From contig VWZS01009947.1 of assembly GCA_013397075.1 (NCBI GenBank), forward strand, positions 620,001 to 684,000: a stretch of 64,000 bases of DNA, read 5' to 3'. Below are positions 49,379 to 63,783 of this stretch, piece after piece. The notes under the pieces were generated by a model, which was not told where the DNA came from, made no database searches, and was given only the letters and a program-made list of their open reading frames with translations. The position numbers and the translations under genes were made by a program. The DNA is from Rhabdornis inornatus. Its lineage: Eukaryota > Chordata > Aves > Passeriformes > Rhabdornithidae. Every line of letters begins with the position of its first letter. The stretch's first letter is position 1.

Positions 49379-52300
49379 CAGTCAGATGACAGGAGTTATA
49401 AAAGTACTGCATAAATAACAGAAAAATGCAAATCACAACCGAGGCAGAGAGAAATCCCTGGACTTGAATAATAAAGTACTGCAAGACAAGGATGGAAGAC
49501 GCACTATAAGGTAACTCGAAAACTTCCATGCAGTACAAAACTGAAGCCACAATGACCAGTCCTCTTTTTTAAAAGTAAAATTCTGTCAAAAGATGAATGT
49601 TAATAGAAGCACAAATAACTGCTTCTGATAAGCTTCTTATGGACTCCTATGTATCCACAGGAAATTTAGAGCAAAAGAGAATGTGATTAGAGGCAGCTGC
49701 TAAAATTGGAGGGTAGATGGAAACACAACTCCAGAGTTACATAGGAAATGAGGTAAAATGAAATGAACTAGCCCAGCTGAGATAATAGAATGGTATATGC
49801 ATTTGCCACACTTATAAATAAAACATTGACTTATTATTGCACTTGTAGGGTGTACAGATCCTAGGGAATTTAACATAGCATGATGTAAATGTGGGGGCAG
49901 AAGGGAAGGCCATATACAAATATGTGATGCTGAAAATTACTTTCATGGAGTCTGTAGGGGGAGGAAAGGAAAAAAAAGAGCAAGGACCATTCAAACCTGA
50001 TTATTGTTTTTCCCTTTAAAACAAAATTCTAATCAGGGCTTGCGCACAGAAAATATGTTAGCCTTCTAACAGAGTCATTCAAATTATAGAGGTAGAAGGG
50101 TTCATTTATGACTGTCTTTGAAAAGCTTCTATATCTCCTTCAATTTTTGTCACCATCTCAATCCATTGGAGCACGATGTTCTTTTCATTTCCAGTTGATG
50201 CAAACCTTCCTGGTAAACAGGAGAAACCATCCAAGTAACGTGAAGCGTCTTATTGAAAACACATAAACATTTGGACTTTAAAAAGCAGGTTCTCTTTCTT
50301 TAACTCCTAATGTTTTGAAACGAAGGAGAAACTCAATAGTGTATGTTCTAAATGGAGTGGGCGAGTATTTGATGAATGAACAGAACATGAACACAATACA
50401 GAGGTATCCTGTGGAGTGTCTTTGATGTAAATGGGATTACAAGTGCTTTATGGAATTTAAATTGGTAGAAGGGTGCAGAAATTAAAAGCCAGGAAGGCAA
50501 GGAGATTAGGGGAATTTTTTGTTCACCTGATGAGATGGAAAGATAAAAAACAATTTTCAGCTCTTACATGATGGTAGAGAAAATTCTTTCACTGAGGTAG
50601 CAGAGATAAAGTCTAAATTAATAAAATACATATGGAGGGACCTTCCAAATGTGTTTATAAAATGTGTTTAAAATTCCCTGATGTTTTTCACAGTCCATTG
50701 GAAACCCAAAGATTTAGTAGGAGGAAAAATACAAAAGATATTTTAAGAGAAATAACTTCATAGCCTCTCAAGAGGTGTGCCAGAAAGACAAAAGAATGTT
50801 TGCTGCTGCTCCAGAAATATTTTAGAGGAGGAAGAAAAACTGTCTCTCTCTGCAAATTAAACAGTTGTCACCTTTTTTATGAATCCTATCATGTAAGCAT
50901 CTGTTAGTTTTTCCATACCTTTTTCTTTGGGGCAGCTTTTCTGGTTTGTTTTTGTGAATTTGCATACCCTCCTTCAAGCAAGGACTGCCTTTGGCAAGGT
51001 TTTGTTGGTCCTCTGAAGTGCTACAGATGTGAAATTGATTCTACATTCTTAGCAGTCATTCCCTGAAAGTCCTTCAATGACTCCATTACTGCTGACTTCA
51101 CATATTTGTCCTTGCGGGCCAAGGAGGATACAACAGGTATGACATCATGTGCAACACCTTTTTGCTGCCTATTACTGTATTCCTGCAGCTGAGGAGTTTT
51201 GCCTTCAGTTAATTTACTTTTTTTATAAAAGTGCCTTGGTCATCTTGACAGACACTTCTGTTTTGTGGGCAAGATGTGTTACAAAAGAACTCTCGAGTCA
51301 CAATTCTGCTTATGATGTGCAGAGTGTGATAATCCCAAATTCTGGATAGAGTGAGGCAAGTTATGTTTGTCATGCCTGGAAGTTTTAATGCTGGAGAAAA
51401 ACAGTATCTGGCATTCAGATATATGGACTGCTTCTGATTTACTTAGGGGATGTACTTTCCAACTAGTCTTTGTATCACTGTTTATAGCAACAGTGTATGT
51501 ACTATTGGGTATCTGCAAGCTGGCTCTGAAGGCTTACTAATATTTACAGATATCCCAGACATTTGCACTACAACAGGGAAATTGACTACTTTTATGCTGA
51601 AATGGCTCAATACATTTGGCCAGGTCCATTAAAATGAGTTAAAATTAATCTAATAACATACTTAGAGAAGCAAGGAAGGTCATTTACAAAGCATATTGCC
51701 AATACACTTCCCTGGTGGTTATTTTCTTCTTTTTAATTTCTTTTCTTTGCAAGAAAAAACGAAAGAACATAGCCCTCATTGTCCATTTGGTCTTGAGCAC
51801 CTTGAACTGACTTGCTCTGTACTGACAGCCTTACATGTACAATTATCTCCTTCAAATCAGCTGGCAAAAGCTCATTGAAAGCACTGCCTTATGAAAGACC
51901 TGGCATAACCAATGACCCAGCCATCTGACCAGCTTGGCTGTGGGAGGACAGTGAAAAATAGTCCTGCTGAGAAAAAGAGCATCATCCTTTGACGGCTACA
52001 TGGTGACAAAGAGGTTCTGAGAAAGGCTCAGTACATGCTCTGCTTGATGCTTCATCAGCCTGCCACCTCAGAGATGGATGTTTGTATAAGAGTGCCCTGC
52101 AGGATGCTAGCACAGCACTGAACTGTGTGTTCTGGCTGAGGCTGAGATCATTTTTGAAGAGTAGCTACAGAAAAGAGGGGCAGGGCAGCCCGTCACAGCC
52201 CACAGATGCATATCCTATCCTACTGAGACACGTGAAGGGCTGCATTCCCAGGTTTGTATGCAGCATGTCTCCAGAGGTAAAAGCCACTGGACTGAGCCTC

Positions 52301-54553
52301 CTCAGAGTAAGGCATCAGGGTACCTGATTGTCACACATTAGCCTGCAAGTGTGGTTAGGAGAACTATTAATGGAAACCTTCCTCATTCCTACTGCTAACC
52401 TGTCTGGCTGAGGTCCCCTGTGATGATAATAATAATGGAGTTTCTCATGGCATTAGTCATTTCTTTACATTTGGTGAGTTTTGACTGTTAAAGACATAAA
52501 AATAAACAAGACACAATACAGATAAGCAGTAGGTAACAATTTTTTGTACAATTGCACTGTACACATTTTCACTGAAAATGTCACTGTAAGAACTATATAA
52601 TCAAGGTACAAATAAGCAAGGAGTACAGAATAAATAGAACAGCCCTCTTTTTTTAACTTAGGTGGCCTGTACTTATTTAACTGTAAAGACTCTACCGAAC
52701 ACAACGGATCACCTGCAGTAAGCTAAATTGTTTTTCTGCTGATGATACAGTTCCACATGATGTGGTGATTCAAAGGGAAGAGAACGGTGAAAGAAGTTGA
52801 AAGAGGAGGAAAGCTCTCCATCATAAGAAGAGAATGAAATGCATAAACAAGGGGAAAGGCAACTCAGGGAAGAAATTCAGTTGTGAGTGATGGTTCCCCT
52901 CCTCAAGTGCAGGGGGAACTCAAATATTTTAATCTATTCAGTGATTTCAAGGTTAAAAACTATGAAGGTCCTCCTTGTGGCTCAAAACAGGGGCAAAATT
53001 TTCAGGTAGTGCTTGAAGTCAGATGGTCTCAATATCTCACTGAATCTTTCGGCACCTAAATTGCAGACAAGTCTCAGTTCAAGTCTTTCCTATTCTGTTA
53101 ATGCACAACTTCCAAAGGCACTGTGACCATGAGAACTGCAGTAAGCACAGGAGCAACAGGCAAAATTAACCAGGCTTCTAGACAGATGCATGTGTTATGG
53201 AAAGAGATTTAAGAAAACCACATCGCCTACTTCAGCTGAACGCTACATTGCAGTAATTGTGTGCTATTGGGTTCAAGCTAGTGAGCACACAGTTCTGATG
53301 CCCTGTCAGATGCATTCACGTAGTGATAATGCATTTGTAATCTGTATAATTTATACTGTGCCACACAGTAATGTAAAAATTAGAAGTTGACCTCAAAATC
53401 TACATTGTTAGGAAGCACAGGAAAGATTCATCTAAATTAGTTCTGTGAAGCTCAAGAGTGGTCTGAAAGTATGCCATCTGGAAAATAAGTCTTATAAATG
53501 CACTTAGCTTGCCGTTTCCCCCAGCTATGTCAGACTTCTGTGGGAGTTTCATAACAAAATAGTTGCTATTTTTGAGGTGTTTAGGGGAGTCAAGAAAAAG
53601 TAAAGGAAACAAGTGGATTACTATTTAAGGGTAAATAATAAAATTTCAACATAGTATTCAGGAGGGTATCACTAGAGCATATACTTCCATGTGTACAAGT
53701 AGCTGAAGACACCAAGCGTTAAACTAAATTATCCATGTCTGTAATTTCTCCTAGAATTTTGTATTGTTCAATTCCAGTCTAAGTGTCATGTGATTTTGGT
53801 AGATCTTATTTCATATTTAGCACCTGTATGCATGAGCTTGATGAAAAGCTCTTACAGAATTTCAGTATATGTCAGGAACACATTACTGCTTAAATTCTGG
53901 TGCTCTACAAAAGGGTCTTGTAATTTCTATTTGACTTAAGGATGTCAGGAGACAGGAAACAACACTGAAGTGTCTACATTTCCTGCAGCACTAGAGACAG
54001 CAAAACCCATCCTCTGAAGCAGTTTCTGACTCCTAGATCACAGCCTGCTTTCATACACCATCATGTGTAGAATGGAAGTCTTCTTATAAGGCATCCCTAA
54101 TTTGATTGGGATTGCATAAGCCTATGGCACCACCTAGCTGCAAACACTTGGGGTTTATTATTTTTTCATTTCAAACCCACCATTTTAATTTCACTAGCAC
54201 TTAATTAAGAAGGAGAATATGTATTTACTAAAAATGTACTTATCATCTGATCTATGGTTCCCCAGACCTGCTCAAAGTCTTCTGCATGTTCTGGATTATC
54301 TCACTGGTTTGTTATAGGATGGTGCCTTAGTGCTGATCTACAGGCACTGACTTGGCGGAAAGAACTCAGCTGTCTTGGGCTCATGTCTAAGTACAAGTCT
54401 GAGCCAAGACCCTAACTGTAGTTCTTCCTTCTGAACTAGAACTCTTCCTGAAGTTATTTGTCTGTTAAATTGTAAAATTTTGTTATCACCCTAAACAGGA
54501 AAAAAAAAAAAATTAGGAATCTAAAACTAACCACCAAGAAAATATACTTATTT
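49379..54553. other. Unique non-coding DNA
   Basis: About 5.2 kb with no recognised gene or repeat. 51880-52330 is somewhat GC-richer and holds an 81-codon plus frame (52082-52327) with no recognisable domain. Confidence 0.5.
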
Positions 54554-54607
54554 TACAGGAATTACAGAAATTACAGGAATCTACAGAAATTACAGTAGGC
54601 ATTACAG
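54554..54607. repeat. Short tandem repeat of ATTACAG-type units
   Basis: ATTACAG or CTACAG occurs about five times at roughly 9-13 base spacing, forming an imperfect minisatellite. Confidence 0.8.
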
Positions 54608-54671
54608 CTGCACTTTGTTAGTGTACAAAACTGTCTCTTCTGCAGCTTCTCAAAAGACATTTTTTTTCCGT

Positions 54672-54752
54672 AAAAACACACTTCTTTTTTCAAGTTTATA
54701 TGAAAAACATTTGTATTAAAAACCCACTCTTTTTTCAAGTTTATATGAAAAA
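54672..54752. repeat. 45-bp direct duplication
   Basis: TTTTTTCAAGTTTATATGAA occurs in both copies, the second exactly 45 bases after the first (CAAG at 54691 and 54736). Flanking ACACTTC/CCCACTC text is also similar. This is a tandem duplication with a few differences. Confidence 0.85.
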
Positions 54753-57700
54753 TTAAACAAGAGATTACACAATATCCTCAATATAGGTGTCAAAAGGAAC
54801 ATTCTTACTTTATACAGAAGGGTATTTTTCTTAAAAATATAGTAATTTTCTATGTTAATCTAAGTCAATATGTCTTCATTCTGTTTCCTAGGATATTTCT
54901 TACAGCCATTGAACAAAATAAAATACCTTGTAATTTGGTCAGCTCCACAGAGCAGTCTGGAGACACAGGAAATGTATTAATATCTTCATTTCTTTATATG
55001 TTTCCCAGAAACCTTGGCATAAAAGAAGTAGAATTTGACATTTATAAAATGGGTCTTTTATGAACTTGGTGGCCTTTGATACACTTGCATTCAGAAAAGA
55101 TGCTTGAGTTGTAATGGAAAAGTCTTCATGACTGAGTGATCATTATATCATTAATAGTTATATTTGGTGAAAGAACAGCAGGCTGATGTTTTTCTTTGTT
55201 GCTGTTCATCTCAGGCAGAGTTAATAAAAATGCCTTTGAGGAAAATGAAGTACATGCTTTAGAGAACAGAGGATGGCTTGGGTGTGTTTTTTTTCCTTAG
55301 AGATGGCAGCTTAGACAAGTCAGCTTCCTTGTCTTTTTGCAATATGCACAGAAGATTCACTTATGTCATTGCCCAGAATTACTTAGCCTTATAAACTGTA
55401 TAGATGCTTCTTTCTGTATTATTATCAAAAGTCTTGCAGAAAAGTCAAAACAACAGATACAGCACAGTCAGCCATGCTTTCTCAGCATGCAGCTATCTCC
55501 TTCACCTGTCCTGTGGTTGATACTTCAGATGGTTTATTTCAGAAGCTGAAGGAAGAAAAACCAGGTGAAAAGGAGATCATAGTACCAGCACCTTCAATCT
55601 CATCCTCCAGGCCTCATAGAATGCTACCACAGACATGAACAAGATGCAAACTTTCTCCCCCAGATGTTTATATTAGCAATTAACCAGAGTGCTATAAAAA
55701 TTTTATTAAGCACATTGATGTTTTTGCAGTATAGCAAGATGAGCTGTTTCAACCTGAGAGGTAACACTATGCATTTAATTGTTTACAATGAATTGGAAAC
55801 TTAAGTGCTGATTTCCCTGAACTGCACTGTACACAAAAGCTTTTCCAGAACTTGGGGAAGTTTCTGCATCCTTCTTAATGCAAGACTGCATCCTGACAGC
55901 TCTGGGTAGCAAGGCCAGAGAGGTGGACTCCTGCCTTCTCAGGCCAGAGGAGCAATGTGCAGAGCGCCCTAAAAAACAGTATAGATGAGGAAATGGGGAA
56001 GGGGAAACAAGTCATGTCCCTCCGTTCTTTTCCTTGCACTCTGTGTTGTCAGAAAGTACTCTGATATTTCATTTCTTCCTTCCACACTGCTTTATACAAA
56101 ATAGATACTTGGTCATGAGAGTTGGGAAGAGATTCTGTAATTCTGAATCTTGGTTAGAGGCAGACACTGCCCAAAATGTCAGAGTACACTCCTCATTGAA
56201 AAGAGCAACAGGACCTAAATATTAGATTGTTCTAGAATTCTTAATCTGATGAGCAAGAGATTTTTATTTTTTCCACCACAAATCCCTAAAACAATAACAA
56301 TTGCTTCTGGTTAGAGTTTGTTTTCATATGCATATTGTAAAAGAATCAAATAACTGCTTAACTGATCATTAGTGAAGTTATTTAAAATTAAAGTCCTTAA
56401 TTATTTAGTTTAATAGGACAAATCTTGAGAATTTGCTGAAGCACGGGCATATAAGATACTGAATAGAAAGGACTTTTTCATATTTAAAAGTGATGAAAAG
56501 TGATTTACTCATGGATGTAAGACAACTGCTATTTCTCTTCTGTACCAACTCCTACGGTACCTGACATGATACAATTGCTTCTGATGAGTTTGGATACCCC
56601 TTATCCAAACTGGGTCATTTACATCCCAATCAAGGGGGAAAATCCATAAGGATGACCTTTGAAGATAAGAATTGCAAGAATATTGGGAATAAGAATTGTA
56701 TGAGGAGGAAAGCTTTGACCAGAAAAGAAAGTTATACTTTGGAAATCCAAAGATGAAAATAGAAAATTAATTGGAAAACATTACTGTGCAGTGTTAACAA
56801 AAATAAATGGAAAAATGTTGTTTATTTGTATAAATAAAAATTAATACATGAAACAAGTGGTGCTGCTATGTATAAGGATAGTATGGACTAAAGATAACTG
56901 ATATATGAGCAGTCAGTAATATGTTGGTCTCTGTTCTACATGCACATTCTTATGGAAAGCACAGTAAAGGCAAGACTATTAATATGAAAGAATAGATATA
57001 GAAACTGCATATTCAACAGGGAAATTATTGATCTTAGGATGATGGCAAAGTTATTTAAAAAGCTATCCATTCTAGTCTTAAATGGTTCCATGAGATTTGA
57101 GAATAGGTTATTATATCTTCTATAGAAAAAGGGAGTAGTGGTGTGATTCAGACAACTGATGTGTTGTTTGATCTCAGCTCATTAAGCACTATGTGAAAAC
57201 AACAAAGAACACTTTGCTGAAAGAAAAAGAATAGAAAGAGATGGCTAGTGTAGTTTTCCTTGATCTGTCTTCTGACTTCTCTGGTTAAATATTTTCACCA
57301 ATAATATTGGCTCTGTAATCTGGTGCTCCAATGAAATTTGTTGCATACACTTTGCAGTGATTAACAAACCATAGGAGATATTGAATAATAGATAAGAAGG
57401 AAAAACTGGATTAGCATGGGGCCCTAAATACAAGAAATGAGATTAAATTAAATCACGGAATACAGTAGGTCATACTTTCGCATCATACATCATCACATAT
57501 TCTTTAGTGATGAAATGACAGAAGATCCTGTGTTAACTAGTTAGTCATAGCCTGTCTAATACTACTGACGTGATATGGCCTTCAAAAGGAAAAAATAATT
57601 TTTGGGATCATGTCAGGAAAGATATTTCCAGCAGCCAATATATTGAGGAAGAATGTTTTTTAATATATAAGGCAAAGTTTGGACTTAAGTTTTTGGAAGG

Positions 57701-57899
57701 AGGTATCTTCAAATGAACCTCTAACCAGTTACCAAGGTGAAGAAGAGGATTTTCTTCTTTCTCAATACTGGAAAATGTGCAAGGAAATTACTGGGTCATG
57801 TAGAAAGTTGATCAAAATATGTTGCCATGTCCAGTGTCATTGAGAGTTCATCACCCTGTTCTGCAGCTGAGCCTCTGGGACTCACTGTCAACAGTATGG
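54753..57899. other. Unique non-coding DNA
   Basis: AT-rich, no supported gene or interspersed repeat. Open frames are up to 70 codons and unrecognised. Confidence 0.55.

Positions 57900-57943
<44 letters not shown>
57900..57943. repeat. A44 homopolymer
   Basis: Forty-four uninterrupted A (57900-57943), then GAGGG. No AATAAA signal and no recognisable mRNA or SINE body lies in the few hundred bases before it, so it is annotated as a homopolymer and not as a retrocopy tail. The poly-Lys and poly-Phe frames over it are artefacts. Tract length is likely variable and error-prone. Confidence 0.92.
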
Positions 57944-57947
<4 letters not shown>

Positions 57948-60900
57948 GAATATGTGGCAGGAAAAACTGCAAACACTCACAACATTTAACAGTGTCTCTA
58001 CAGACATGAACAGACCAAATACTCTCTCAAGGCACCCAGGTTTACAGACCAAAGATAACATATTCAAATGAGACAAAGATCAGAATGTTTCATTCAATCC
58101 TACAGCTCTGTTTTATACTGTTAAAGTAACAGAGGCTTCATTTGGTTTTGATTTTGCTAGCCTATTTATTACTTAAAGGGAGTGCTTTATTAAAGATACA
58201 TTCTAGATTAGAATTTTCTATGCCAGTCAAGTGTTTTGACAGCAAAAACACACTACATGAGAGTAACAGTCATGACTCACTATTAGTTAGTGATGACAGA
58301 AGGTGGTGCCACTCCAGTTGGGTGGAAATACATGGATTATCACCAGATCCTGTAGGTTTGGAGGTCAGTCTTCTTTTTCCTTTTTTTTTCTATTTTTTTC
58401 CTATTTATGTCTCCCCCCACTTCCCCTGCCCTTCTCTCATCACACATCTTTCTAAATCACACCTAAATTCTTCAGGATAGGTACTGAGTCCTCTGATATG
58501 GGCATAGAGTGCTATAGCACAAAGAATTTTAGCAGGACTCATTCTGCCCTGGCTTGGATCTTTCTTCTCTGTGGGAGTTCTGTGTGCTGCTACCACCAAC
58601 CAAGGAGGTCAGTCTTTTTCTGATTTCTTAGAATATGTCCAGATAGCTACTCACTGTAGAAGCCCACAGATTAAGGTCCTGCAGTCTGATGTGCTATAGT
58701 AGGTCTAGACTGCAAGGTCATTAGATCACATTACTAATGCAGGAAGTGAAGGATACAGACACTGACATTCTGTCCCCTGCTCTGGACTCTCGCATATCTA
58801 GCTGTTGGAGCAGTGAAGCATTAGGATACACCTTGGCTGTGTGACACTGCTTTGGCAGTTTCTCTACAACATAACTTATTCATCACCCCTAGGAGCTAAA
58901 TAAATGAATGCCGCACTTAACAAGTGGGCCAGGGACTGGAGGATCCCACATGCCAGGTCATCATGATGAGAGAAGGCAGCAGCAAACACTGCAGTAAAAT
59001 TAAGCAAGTATTCCTTGTTCACATCTTTAATGAGGGCCATTTGGTCTATGTTACAGCTATCTTGTCACTCCTTCCAAAACTATGCTAGTAGCACATAAGC
59101 ACAATTCAACAATTCCTGGGCTAGCAGTCAAGTGGTAGCTCCAGAAGCAGAACAATTTAATCAGTGTATTGCTGCATGCACACAAATTATCTTTGTCAGG
59201 ATGCAGGTGCTGTGGCATTATGTCTGTGCTTCTCTTGATCTGATCCGATCTGATCTGGCAGCTCTGCAGATCCAGGCAGTGTACCCTGTGATTGTATCTG
59301 CTCCATTAGCTTCAGCTTAGCAGAGTCTTGGCCCTGCTGTGTTGTGCAGTATAGATAGCTCTCTAGCTTGTAAAGAGTAGAGTTTCTCCTTGGAAACCCT
59401 GCTGACACCACAAGCTCCTTTTCAAGCCAGTTGTCTTTCTTAAGATTTGTAAACTGAAAAAAGAGTTCCTCTGGACTGCTGAGAAATGATACATAGAGTT
59501 ACTTTTATATTTTTCTCAAAGACACGTATTGTTCAAAATTCAGTACTGAAGGAGTAATCCAAACTAAGTAGGTTTCATATTCTTCATTACTTTGTCAAAT
59601 ATTAAAAAAAATATAATGAAACTCATACAAGTGAGTGAATAGAAAATAAATTAGGTTTCTATAATTAAATGTGAGAATTTGATCAGACTGCTTAAATCAT
59701 GATACCTTGGAAAACTTAGGGTAAAGAAGGGAATCAGTAAGGAAGATATTTTGTTTAGTAACAGTCATTGCTGTTATTAATTGTCATTGAGACTAATGTA
59801 CATATTCTAACAAAAGATACGACAGGGAAAGTCAAATTTCCAGACTGGAAATAATGTTCCAATTGAAGTCTTCTGAAATTACAGGAAATGAAGTTATAAG
59901 CAATCCCTTTTACCAGAGGCAGGATTGCACACAAGGGAAAAATCTAGTTAGAAGAGATATCACTTTTTCAGGTGACAGTAGTGGGACATCACAGGACTGT
60001 AGCTAGAGTTCCTAACCAGTTCCCAACCAAATGCACGAATCTTTCAGAGAGCAAGGCTGTCCTCCAGATGTTTGCAGTGGGTTTTTAATTTTTTCTGTGA
60101 CTACGACTATCTGTTTCTGCTCACTAATAGATCCTCACATGATACCACATTTCTCTCATTCCCTCATCTCAGATGCAAAGCAAGTAGATGTGAGGGAAGG
60201 AATTTAAAGGAGGAAATTAGAAAATTAGAAATAAAGAGGCTAGAAAATGAGATGGACAGCAGGACAAGTGGGCAAGAAGTCCTGAGTCCTTGGTCTGTTT
60301 ATTTAAGAGAATGGAAAAGGTAAGAAGACACACACACACATTGAGAAAGACATGTATGCAAGGGAATGATTTAAGAGTGTGCAGAGATGGATGCCAAAAC
60401 TGGCCCTATTTGTTTTGTCTCTTAAGTATTTGGTTTTGCAACTTTAACATAGGGATTGGCTGTTGAGGGGAATAAGCTATAACTCTGTTATTAAAAATAA
60501 AAATAAGATAGAGGTGAATATTATTATCACAGAGGATACATTTGGATGTCCAGTGTTGGGAATTTCAGCTAATTCCCTCTGTACCTTGGGACTGATGGTC
60601 TTTCTTGTGCCTATTTCCTTTGTGTCTAAAGTACTCTCACTGTTTTTCAGAAGGTGCTATGTTGCACTGCAGAGAAAGCTGAAGTTATGTGGAGAAATCA
60701 ATCTCTTGTAAAACACACTGGAAGTTTTTCAGAACAATTACAATTAATTGAAAATGTGCAAAATCATTTTAGAAACTTCAAGGTCAGTTTTAGGAGTGTT
60801 TGGCTGCAGGTTTCTTGATTGCAGTTGTCTTTTTCAGCTATATCTGAAATTTAAAGTAAATATGAAAATCAGATATCTCAGTCCCATTTCTCTGCCTTGG

Positions 60901-62218
60901 CCTTGTTTTCTCCTTTTTTTCTTCATTTTCTGCCGTTCTGTGTTCAATCAGAGCGCCCAGCTTTCCTCATGGGTATCTCATGAGTGCTGCATATAGAGAT
61001 GAAGGACTTGCACAATAGCAAGATGCAAACTGTCAGGCCAGTACTGCCAAACTTTGTTGGATGCTTTTTGGAACAGGAAGATTTCAGCAAGATAAAGCTA
61101 TTTTCTTCTTTTAGAGGAAAAAACAAACTTGCAAAGAACAGAGAACAGCGCATAAAACCCCTTGATTCCAAGTGTCAAGCTCAAAATAAAGAAAAGTCAA
61201 GGTGTTCCACTGGCTAAGATGGAAAGACTTTTCAGCAAAAAAGAGCCCATTCAGGTCAGCATCAAATCAGCCTGTTCCACTTTTGTGCTTTGTTTTATAA
61301 TTAATTTTCTTTATACACACAGCATTTGAAGTTGAAATAACTGGGTCAGGAGACTAGATTTCCAAGGCCAGGATTGCAATGAATACTTCACTATCCATGA
61401 GGAAATAAAAGGCCAGTAGAGTGTCCTTTTTCCCATGAAATAAATAATCCATTCTCAATTCCCCACAACAGAGGGACAGAGCCACAAGGGCTGAGCAGTT
61501 TCACTGTAGTGAGACAAAGGCTTTAGAAGAACAGCTATGATAGAAAATAAAGACTACCCCTCTCCAATGCAGTGTGGCATAGCTGTCATAACCTTTGAAA
61601 CCTCCTGCCTGATGGCTCCACTGAGGTTAGTTTGAGTGCCAGGCAGCTACAGCTACCTCTCAAGGGCTTGATTTTCTGCTATCTTAGAGGTTATTTATAA
61701 TCACTGATGTTAAAGTGATTGGCAGGAATCAGGAGAGCAGAATTCTCTTCTTCTCTAGTCTCGCTTTTCCACCACCTAAGTGACTGAGCAGTGCATAACA
61801 AAGTAACAATCCTCTCTCCAAAAACTCAAATTAAATTCTTCCAAGGCATTGTCATATTTTCACCTTTTTTTCTGGAAACACAGCTTAAAATCTGGCAATA
61901 CTGAAAACACTGGGAAGAGGAGATGAGAAAACAGAGTGAATACACAAACAACTCCTTTCTATTTTCTTTTACAATATCATAGCCAAAGATGTAAAAGAGG
62001 AAAACAGTCAATGAGATTTGGTTTATAGAATCAAAATTCTTTATTGTGATTTGCAAGAGCTCAAAAGAACTGAAGTGCTTAAAGAATCTGAAATGACAAA
62101 GAGAAATAACAGCATGATGCTAAATCTGGTAGTGACTCAACAGTATCTGGAAAAGTAAAGTCTTTGATGTAAGCATCTAGAAAAAAATGCCAACAGCCAA
62201 AAAAAATGCCCTGATATT
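57944..62218. other. Unique non-coding DNA
   Basis: AT-rich sequence with no supported gene. It includes a small GATC-rich repeat at 59236-59257 and a (CA)n run near 60328-60340. Confidence 0.55.
59236..59257. repeat. GATCT-type short tandem repeat
   Basis: TGATCTGATCCGATCTGATC and flanking bases: four GATC tetramers in about 22 bases. Confidence 0.75.
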
Positions 62219-62313
62219 TTTTGCTTGTTGTTTAGGGTTTTTTTTGGGTTTGGTTGGTTGGTTGGGGCTTTTTTGTTTGTTTGTTAGTTTGTTTGCTTTA
62301 TTTTGTTTGTTCC
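62219..62313. repeat. G/T-rich tract with (GGTT)n and (GTTT)n
   Basis: About 95 bases almost wholly G and T: GGGTTT, four GGTT units, then GTTT units. Same type as the tract at 29286. Confidence 0.92.
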
Positions 62314-63653
62314 AGTTTTCTGGCTTTTGATTTTTTAACACTGTAAATCTCTTCAGATAAAAATTAACTTTCTCAAAGTGTTTTTTGTTACAGATTCACT
62401 TACCTTGATTAGATGTTAGCAGACTGGAAATTGGCTTTTTTTTTTTTTACAGCTATATAAGCCAAGAAATAAGCAGAAAAAAAGTCATCTCCTAGGTAAA
62501 CTAAAACCTGGCTATAAACACTACCACCTAGTTTTGAAAGGCGCAATGCAAGGCAGGTATACTTCAGAGCCTTAATAGAACTTAATCGATTTCCAAGTCA
62601 CATAAAAGTCTTCCAGCACATGAAAGTCTTGAAGGTCTGTGATTTTAGCTGATTGTTTTGGGGAGATTTGGAGAAGGTTTTTTGTTGTTATTGATAAAAC
62701 TTCTTGCTTAGATGCAAATTAAATGAGAAATGCTAATCACTTTTCATCTGATCATATGTCCAGCTGTTTAACTAAATTAACTGCTGTTCCAAATCACTCC
62801 TAGTCCACAGGGATTAGCTTCAAGAGAGCAAGACAGTACCAGTATTGGAAAATGTTTTCTTTTTCTTTTTTTTTCCCATAATGTTTAAGGACCAGTATGT
62901 TTCTTTTGGAGCAGTGAAGGCATAATTCCTTCTCTTAGAGTAGATAAAGACCAAATGCTGGATCTCCACTTCAAGGAAAACGGAGGACCATTATTTTTTT
63001 GTCCAAAATACCACAGAATTCTCAGTATTGAGAATCATCTGACCCTGTGCCTGACTACTGGAGTGTCAGTTGTGCTGCTACATTGGAAACCATCACATAC
63101 AACCAGCAGAGTTAACTTCAGCCTATAAAGTTAAGTAGGATTTCTTTAACATAGAAAGGAGCAATGAGAGTTACTGGTGTGATGAGAGGGTAGAGCATCA
63201 GAAGTAGAGGTCATCTGTCAGAAAGAAAAAAGAGTCTCCTGGTATTTTCTAACTCAGGTACTTCCTTTTACCATGCCCTTAAATTCAGTCAAATAAAAAA
63301 AAAATAGGCATGCTAACAGATTAAACTCAATCCTACACCTGGAACTGCCTGGGGAAGAAGCCTGCCTATAGTTAGGCTAAGACAATGTACGACTTTGTCT
63401 AAACTTTCCTTTGGTTATGTCTATGTCAATCTGATTGGATGGGGTTGTCCTGTGACCCTACATTCATTCTTCTCGCAGTTCTCAGGCATTAAACGGAATA
63501 AGCACACGAATAAGCACACGGTTAGACCAGCAAAAGTGTTATCAGCCCATGAACAGCCTGTTTACAAGGAAGGTTGTGTAAGGGTGGAACTGTGCAGTCC
63601 TGTACCAGATAAACAGAAGTTTTGCAGCTGTCTTGCACAGAACTCACAAATTT
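62314..63653. other. Unique non-coding DNA
   Basis: No supported gene. 62709-62780 holds an octamer-like ATGCAAATTAAAT and a TTAATTAA-like core. The 86-codon plus frame 63395-63655 contains a 12-bp tandem duplication and no recognisable domain. Confidence 0.5.
63496..63519. repeat. 12-bp tandem duplication, two copies
   Basis: GAATAAGCACAC at 63496-63507 and again at 63508-63519, identical. Confidence 0.9.
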
Positions 63654-63695
63654 AAAAAAAAAATAAATAAATAAAATAATTTTTTTTTAAAAAGT
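63654..63695. repeat. A/T-rich (AAAT)n tract
   Basis: A-run, three AAAT units, T-run and a further A-run. Confidence 0.85.
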
Positions 63696-63783
63696 GCTAA
63701 ACTGTGTAATACTGAAGGCAGGATGATAATATTTCATGTAAAGGAAGGAAGCCAACAGGGTATGATCAAGTATAAATGATAAG

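Noticed and set aside
51880..52330. GC-richer patch with an 81-codon frame and a GAG|GTAAAA donor-like site
   Set aside because: The frame is unrecognised and no acceptor-like border was found. Too weak to call an exon.
57827..58076. Poly-Lys and poly-Phe open frames
   Set aside because: Created by the A44 homopolymer.
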